DNA of 64,000 bases from positions 143,534,732 to 143,598,731 of the forward strand of contig CM040117.1 of the NCBI GenBank assembly GCA_022559845.1. The letters run 5' to 3'. A program made the translations under genes and the position numbers. Shown here piece by piece: positions 58,590-64,000 of this stretch (position 1 is the stretch's first letter; every line of letters begins with the position of its first letter). Origin of the DNA: Amorphophallus konjac (Eukaryota > Streptophyta > Magnoliopsida > Alismatales > Araceae). Under the pieces are notes generated by a model. That model saw only the letters and a program-made list of their open reading frames with translations. It had not been told where the DNA came from and made no database searches.

Positions 58590-59037
58590 GTAAGTTCTTA
58601 ATTCACATTTCCAGCAACTGCATAAGTCTATACATCCTCAAAGTCTATACAATATTGACTTCACAAAGTCTATACATTAGCTTCCTCAAAGTCTATACAT
58701 TGCCTTCCTCAAAGTCTATACATCCTCAAAGTCTATACATTGGCTTCCTCAAAGTCTATACAACATTGACTTCACAAAGTCTATACATTGGCTTCCTCAA
58801 AGTCTATACATCCTCCAAGTCTATACATTGGCTTCCTCAAAGTCTATACATCCTCAAAGTCTATACACCATTGACTTCACAAAGTCTATACATTGGCTTC
58901 CTCAAAGTCTATACATTGGCTTCCTCAAAGTCTATACATCCTCAAAGTCTATACATTGGCTTCCTCAAAGTCTATACATTGGCTTTATCAAAAATTTTTA
59001 ATCATTTTTTATACGGGATGCTACATTTATATTGCAG
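58590..59037 (+). repeat. TNP2 intron filled with 17 copies of AAGTCTATACA
   Basis: A donor (GTAAGT at 58590) follows YVE codons, and an acceptor (TTGCAG) ends at 59037. Between 58624 and 58980 the 11-mer AAGTCTATACA occurs 17 times, nearly without change, in units of 17, 23 or 25 bp (linkers TCCTCA, TTGGCTTCCTCA and ATTGACTTCACA types). The array is far more uniform than the related one in element C, so it amplified recently. Confidence 0.85.
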
Positions 59038-59471
59038 ATAATTTGATTGAGAATTAGCTGAAAAATGTCCAAATATCCAGGATGTGGAGATTGAAAAAGA
59101 ACGCGAGAAGTTTTTTTCCAAATGGCTAAGAAACCGAGTTAGTGTGAACTCTGAATATATATGTTTGTATTTACGTATGTTGAGGTAATTGTTATTATTT
59201 TAACTACTCTAATTTGAATATATGTTGAACAAGGTCTCATTACTGATCAAAGAGTACAACAGATAAGTTATGGCCCCTCGAACCAGACACGTGCCTATCC
59301 GGGATATATTGTGAATGGATACAAATTTCATACAAGGGATTATGGGCGAAATAAGTCTATGATGAACAGCGGCGTATGTATGAATGGAAGTTTATACAAT
59401 GAAATGGAATTGGACTACTATGGTATTCTTGAAGAAGTCTTAGAACTTCACATGACAATAAATTCTTGCAG

Positions 59472-59940
59472 GTCTCAATGGCCTCCCACCTCGAGGATCA
59501 TGTATGTATACATTAATTTAAATTCTTCAATATTTGTTCTACTTATGAAAATTACTTCTTGCAGGTCTCAGTGGCCTCCCACCTGTTGTGCATACACCAC
59601 CCCCACCACCTCCCGCTTCAGGTATGTATATTTTAATTATATGTTCGCAGTATATGTATCACTCCTCATGACAATAAATTCTTGCAGGTCTTAGTGGCCT
59701 CCCACCTCTTGTGCAGACGCCACCCCCACCACCTCCCGCTGCAGGTATGTATATTTTAATTATATGTTCGCAGTATATGTATCACTCCACATGAAGATCT
59801 ATTCTTATAGATCCCAGTGCCCTCCCACCACCTCCCACTTGTACAAGGCCCATCCCCACCAGTCAGCCCCTTGACGATGCCGGCAGTTGTCATGAGGGAG
59901 GCACGGCCCATGATAGACGTCGCCCGTGTTGGGTATCCGG
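59472..59940 (+). CDS. Proline-rich N-terminal exons of CACTA second gene, with duplicated micro-exons
   Basis: Four exons with clear GT/AG borders: 59472-59501, 59565-59621, 59688-59744 and 59811-59940. The second and third are both 57 nt, in the same phase (one base, then two), and encode GLSGLPP(V/L)V and PPPPPPA segments. They are embedded in near-identical intron sequence, so the unit of about 123 bp was duplicated. The frame stays open through all four and into the exon at 60038. The true 5' end is not resolved; the unit upstream of the first exon merges with the DUF4216-like end of TNP2. Confidence 0.6.
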
Positions 59941-60037
59941 GTAAATCTATAAGGTTATATTACATTAATTAGCCGTCAACTGTCTAATATGAATATTTTG
60001 ATATTTGTAATTGCTGTATGAAATTTGAACTCCACAG

Positions 60038-61187
60038 CGCTGTCCATCATTCCACCGAACTCATGTTGGCACATGTGCCCGGGGCAGCTTCCACTTTCAG
60101 AGATTTTCCGATGTCCGTCCGCGATTCATTCTTAGTAAGTAATTACGTCATTTAATTCAAGTATTTCCCAAAGTCAATTTACAACTTTATACTAAGTGTG
60201 AAAAGTAATTGATTTACAGTGGTCTTTTCAATTCACATGTGGACATGACGCGGGGAGATGTCGTCGTGCCTGGGAGTCTACTATGCTCTCAAGTTACAAG
60301 AGAAAAATACATGAGGCCCGAGCACACGCTAAAAAATTGAGTGGGGGGAGTGAAGACCGACAATTGTGGAAGGCGCATCGCCCTCTATGGATGAGGCAGG
60401 AGGATTGGGAGATATCTTGTGACCATTTTGCCGACCCCAAGTGGATAGAAAAGTCAAAAAAAGCCAAAGCAAACATGGCGTCAAAACCAGGTTCAAATTT
60501 GCATATGAGTGGGTCCATCTCTTATGCGGCTCATAAACAAAAATTGGTAAGTAATATACCAATTTATCTTCTTACAATTTATCCCAATATTTGACTTTTT
60601 TTTACTATGAATTGTATAACAGGCTGTGGAGCTTAATCGACCTCCGTCGTTCCTCGAGGTGTTCGACAGAACACACAAAAATAAGAGGACTAATGATTTT
60701 GTGAGTGACACAGCTAAGTCAGCATCGGTAAGTTTATCTACATATGTAACTTGTACCGTTCATTTAAATGGGCATGTAATTCATATGAAATTGACTAGTT
60801 ATTTTATTCAATTTGTAGGAAACATATAGCAAAGTAGTGACAGAGAAGTACGGGGAGGGAGACACGCAGCAGCTGGAGTTCAATCCGGTGGAGTGGGTGG
60901 CAGCAGCTGTCGTACCGAAGAAAGGCCGACTATATGGTTTTGGGGAGAGCCTAGACGCAAGCGCGGTGACATCATCGTGTGCGAGTTCTAGCTATGCCCA
61001 AACCAGTGGTAGTGCCTTCACTATACCTTCCGTTGCCCCCAACGCTTCTGCCAGCGACATGATGGACATGGTCCGATCGCAGATTTCTGATATGCAGCGG
61101 CAACAGCAGCATTTCCAACAAGAGATCTTAGCCAAGTGTCAGTGGTTTTACAGGCAATCAGGGGCCTCCTCTCCCAGAGGGGAATGA
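60038..61187 (+). CDS. CACTA second gene: plant transposase of En/Spm type (PF03004-like), C-terminal exons
   Basis: Exons 60038-60134, 60220-60546, 60623-60727 and 60819-61187, each with GT/AG borders in matching phase. The joined frame has no stop before TGA 61185-61187. The protein has a basic YKRKIHEARAHAKK segment, WKAHRPLWM, W-x-CDHFADPKWIEKSKKAKAN, RPPSFLEVFDRTHKNK, and a C-terminal glutamine-rich coiled stretch (QISDMQRQQQHFQQE). This is the layout of the plant En/Spm-associated transposase family PF03004. The family is thought to act with TNP2, perhaps binding subterminal repeats. Its integrity contrasts with the decayed TNP2 next to it. Confidence 0.7.
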
Positions 61188-61319
61188 TCCCTCAGTAATA
61201 CACCACCACCACAGCACAGGCCGCACAGGTGAGTGTTTACTATGTTTTTATTTTGATGGAATTGCTCAATTATGTTCAGTATTAATTTTAAAACTCATTT
61301 ACTTTAGAAGAATTGAGAA

Positions 61320-64000
61320 AATCCGGGGTCCGGGGGTCTAAAACTTGAAATACCGGCCGGATGGCCGTGTCGATCGTTCCAACACGACCAGGGAGATGAA
61401 AGTGACTTGTCAGAACTGACGGAATTCAAATCGGATGCCCGGTTTGAGCTCGGCGCTCAAAGTTTAATTCTAAAATACACTTTAGTTTAACTGAACTGCC
61501 AGGTCGGGGTCGGGGGTCTAAAACTTGAAATACCGGCCGGATGCCATGCTGATCGTTCCAACACGACCGGGGAGATGAAAGTGACTTGTCAGAACTGACG
61601 GAATCCAAATCGGATGCCCGGTTTGAGCTCGACGCTCAAAGTTCATTTCTAAAATACACTTTAGTTTAACTGAACTGCCAGGTCGGGGCCGGGGGTCTAA
61701 AACTTTAAACACCAGCCGGATGGCCGTGCCTATTGTTCCAACAGGACCGGGGAGATGAAAGTGACTTGTCAGAACTGACGGAATCCAAATCGGATGCCCG
61801 GTTTGAGCTCGGCGCTCAAAGTTCATTTCTAAAATACACTTAGTTCAAATGAACTGCCAGGTCGGGGCCGGGGGTCTAAAACTTGAAATACCGACCGGAT
61901 GCCCGTGCCAATCATTCCAACACGACCGGGGAGATGAAAGTGACTTGTCAGAACTGACGGAATTCAAATCGGATGCCCGGTTTGAGCTCGGCGCTCAAAG
62001 TTCATTTCTAAAATACACTTAGTTCAAATGAACTGCCAGGTAGGGGCTGGGGGTCTAAACCTTGAGATACAGATCGGATGCCCGTGCTGATCATTCCAAC
62101 ACAATCGGGTAGATGAAAGTGACTTGTCAGAACTGACGGAATCCAAATCGGATGCCCGGTTTGAGGTCGACGCCCAAAGTTCATTTCTAAAATACACTTT
62201 AGTTTAACTGAACTGCCGGGTCGGGGCCGGGGGTCTAAAACTTGAAACACCGGCCAGATGCCCATGCCGATCATTCGAACACGACTGGGGAGATGAAAGT
62301 GACTTGTCAGAACTGACGGAATCCAAATAGGATGCCCGGTTTGAGCTCGGCGCTCAAAGTTCATTTCTAAAATACACTTAGTTTAAATGAACTGCCAAGT
62401 CGGGGCCGGGGGTCTAAAACATGAAATACCGACCGGATGCCCGTGCTGATCGTTCCAACACAACCGGGGAGATGAAAGTGACTTGTCAGAACTTACGGAA
62501 TCCAAATCGGATGCCCGGTTTGAGCTCGGCGCTCAAAGTTCATTTCTAAAATACACTTTAGTTTAACTGAACTGCCGGGTCGGGGCCGGGGGTCTAAAAC
62601 ATGAAACACCGGCCGGATGCCCATGCCAATCATTCCAACACGACCGGAGAGATGAAAGTGACTTGTCAGAACTGATGGAATCTAAATCGGATGCCCGGTT
62701 TGAGCTCGGCGGTCAAAGTTCATTTCTAAAATACACTTAGTTCAAATGGACTGCTAGGTCTGGGCCGGGGGTTTAAACTTGAAATACCAGCCGGATGCCC
62801 ATTCTGATCGTTCCAACATGACCGGGGAGATGAAAGTGACTTATCAGAACTGACGGAATCCTAATCGGATGCCCGATTTGAGCTCGGCGCACAAACATCA
62901 TTTCTAAAATACACGTTAGTTTAACTGAACTGCTAGGTCGGGGCCGGGGGTATAAAACTTGAAAAACCAGCCGGATGCCCCTACTGATCATTCCAACACG
63001 ACCGAGGAAATGAAAGTGACTTGTCAGAACTGACGGAATCCAAATCGGATGCCCGGTTTGAGCTCGGCGCTCAAAGTTCATTTCTAAAATACACTTAGTT
63101 CAAATGAACTGCCAGGTCGGGGCCGGGGGTCTAAAACATGAATTACCAGCTGGATGCCCGTGCTGATCATTCCAACACGACAGGGGAGATGAAAGTGACT
63201 TGTCAGAACTGACGGAATCCAAATCGGATGCCCGGTTTGAGCTCGGCGCTCAAAGTTCATTTCTAAAATAGACTTAGATCAAATGAACTGCCAGGTCGGG
63301 GCCGGGGGTCTAAAACTTGAAATACCAGCCGGATGCCCATGCCAATCATTCCAACATGACCGGGGAGATGAAAGTGACTTGTCAAAACTGACGGAATCCA
63401 AATCGGATGCCCGGTTTGAGCTCGACGCTCAAAGTTCATTTCTAAAATACACTTAGTTCAAATGAACTTCCAGGTCGGGGCCGGGGGTCTAAAACTTGAA
63501 ATACCAGCTGGATGGCTGTGCCGATCATTCCAACACGACCGGGGAGAGGAAAGTGACATGTTAGAACTGATGGAATCCAAATTGGATGCCCAGTTTGAGC
63601 TCGGGGCTCAAACTTTATTTCTGAAATACAATTAGTTCAAATGAACTGCCAAGTCGGGGCCGGGGGTCTAAAACTTGAAATACTGGTTGGATTGCCATGC
63701 CGATCGTTCCAACACGATCGGGGAGATGAAAGTGACTTGTCAGAACTGACGGAATCCAAATCGGATGCCCGGTTTGAGCTCGGCGCTCAAAGTTCATTTC
63801 TAAAATACACTTAGTTTAAATGAACTACCAGGTCGCGGCCGGGGGTCTAAAACTTGAAACACCGGTCAGATGCCCGTGCCGATCGTTCCAACACGACCGG
63901 GGAGATGAAAGTGACTTGTCAGAACTGACGGAATCCAAATCGGATGCCCGGTTTGAGCTCGGTGCTCAAAGTTCATTTCTAAAATACACTTAGTTCAAAT
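61320..64000 (+). repeat. ~179-bp tandem satellite, about 15 copies, continuing past the window
   Basis: The marker CGGGGGTCTA or its variants recurs at 61331, 61511, 61690, 61869, 62048, 62228, 62407, 62587, 62766, 62945, 63124, 63303, 63482, 63661 and 63840, a period of 179-180 bp. Monomers differ mostly by scattered substitutions. It begins about 130 bp after the second CACTA gene. ORFs on the minus strand here (about 60-118 codons) are shadows of the repeat. Confidence 0.95.

Larger units (their letters stand above)
55987..59460 (+). pseudogene. CACTA TNP2 transposase, broken
   Basis: ATG 55987 (MSTDRSWMYRR) begins a transposase-associated domain (IRCPCSNCRN; TKGFVDGYTNWTCHGE). The TNP2/Transposase_21 core follows (DACPNHCMLYYKDD, DGFNPFG, YSCWPVFMTPYNLPP, GWSTHGRLACPYC, VRHNLDVMHTEKN). 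Then come DUF4218 (about 57790-58220) with an intron at 58222-58297 joining FER to CMHELK, and a DUF4216-like part (VNGYKFHTRDYGRNKS, about 59310-59440). One-base shifts lie at an A-run (56561-56567), a G-run (56699-56706) and near 57080. Stops lie at 57386, about 57522 and about 57585. In its family this protein cuts the ends of the element. A second intron (58590-59037) is filled by a motif array. Confidence 0.85.
34464..64000 (+). mobile_element. Element D: SIRE-like Ty1/copia element, 5' part, interrupted by E (and by F and G within E)
   Basis: The 5' LTR (34464-37144) has TGTT...AACA ends as in element C. PBS and gag follow until element E interrupts at 39057. The right half of D and its 3' LTR are not in the window, so the end given is the window end. 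The left flank reads ggaga (34459-34463), which should recur after the 3' LTR. Confidence 0.8.
51155..64000 (+). mobile_element. Element G: En/Spm (CACTA) DNA transposon, 5' part, with captured gypsy fragment and satellite array
   Basis: It starts CACTACTAGAAAA, the typical plant CACTA terminus, followed by subterminal CCGTCTG/CAGACGG repeats. It encodes a TNP2 transposase (broken) and a second transposase-like gene (open exons). At least 12.8 kb are in the window and the 3' terminus is outside. Between the 5' end and TNP2 lie low-complexity DNA and a gypsy fragment. Whether the satellite at the window end is inside the element cannot be settled here. Confidence 0.88.

Noticed and set aside
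61426..63797. Minus-strand ORFs of 60-118 codons with near-identical proteins
   Set aside because: They are shadows of the 179-bp satellite; the same frame recurs in several monomers and is broken in others.

Overview
The window is a piece of repetitive plant (angiosperm) chromosome. It holds almost nothing but transposable elements, many inserted inside one another, and I found no intact host gene. A plant source is indicated by an L1-type LINE with DUF4283, zf-RVT and plant RNase H domains, SIRE-like Ty1/copia elements, a Tekay/Del-like Ty3/gypsy element, an En/Spm (CACTA) transposon, and five primer-binding sites that all carry the plant initiator-Met motif tggtatcagagc. I cannot name the species.

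Layout. 1-6097: a LINE, cut by the window start, with ORF1 and ORF2 decayed almost only by nonsense changes. 6098-7332: unassigned AT-rich DNA. 7333-34389: element A, an LTR element of 27 kb including its insertions (TSD cttga). It contains element B at 11752-30824 (TSD ctcgg), which contains element C at 15505-26239 (TSD acttc). All six LTRs and all three target-site duplications can be read exactly. A and B are related, lack a reverse transcriptase, and encode a gag-like part, a conserved unknown protein, a Cys-Pro repeat and a remnant of a chromovirus integrase tail. C is a gag-only SIRE-like copia derivative. 34390-34463: a scrap of the older locus.

34464 to the window end: element D, another SIRE-like copia element (5' LTR and decayed gag). 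It is interrupted at 39057 by element E, a Tekay-like gypsy element on the minus strand. E is interrupted by solo LTR F (43160-46379, TSD aaatc) and, inside its 5' LTR, by CACTA element G, which starts at 51155 and runs off the window. G holds a captured gypsy gag-PR-RT fragment, a 251-bp foldback, a decayed TNP2 transposase, a second transposase-like gene whose exons are open, and a ~179-bp tandem satellite from 61320 to the end.

The signal that the gene models do not explain is a set of short, helically phased motif arrays in non-coding parts of these elements. They are paired GCGTCRACGC decamers 21-22 bp apart (LINE tail, LTRs of C and D), RTRACAAATR motifs every 20-21 bp (LTR of D), RCGGTC-N7-GGCCGC dyads (LTRs of E and F), and AAGTCTATACA repeats shared by the LTR of C and an intron of the CACTA element. 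I consider these the best candidates for an undescribed sequence-specific TE regulatory system.
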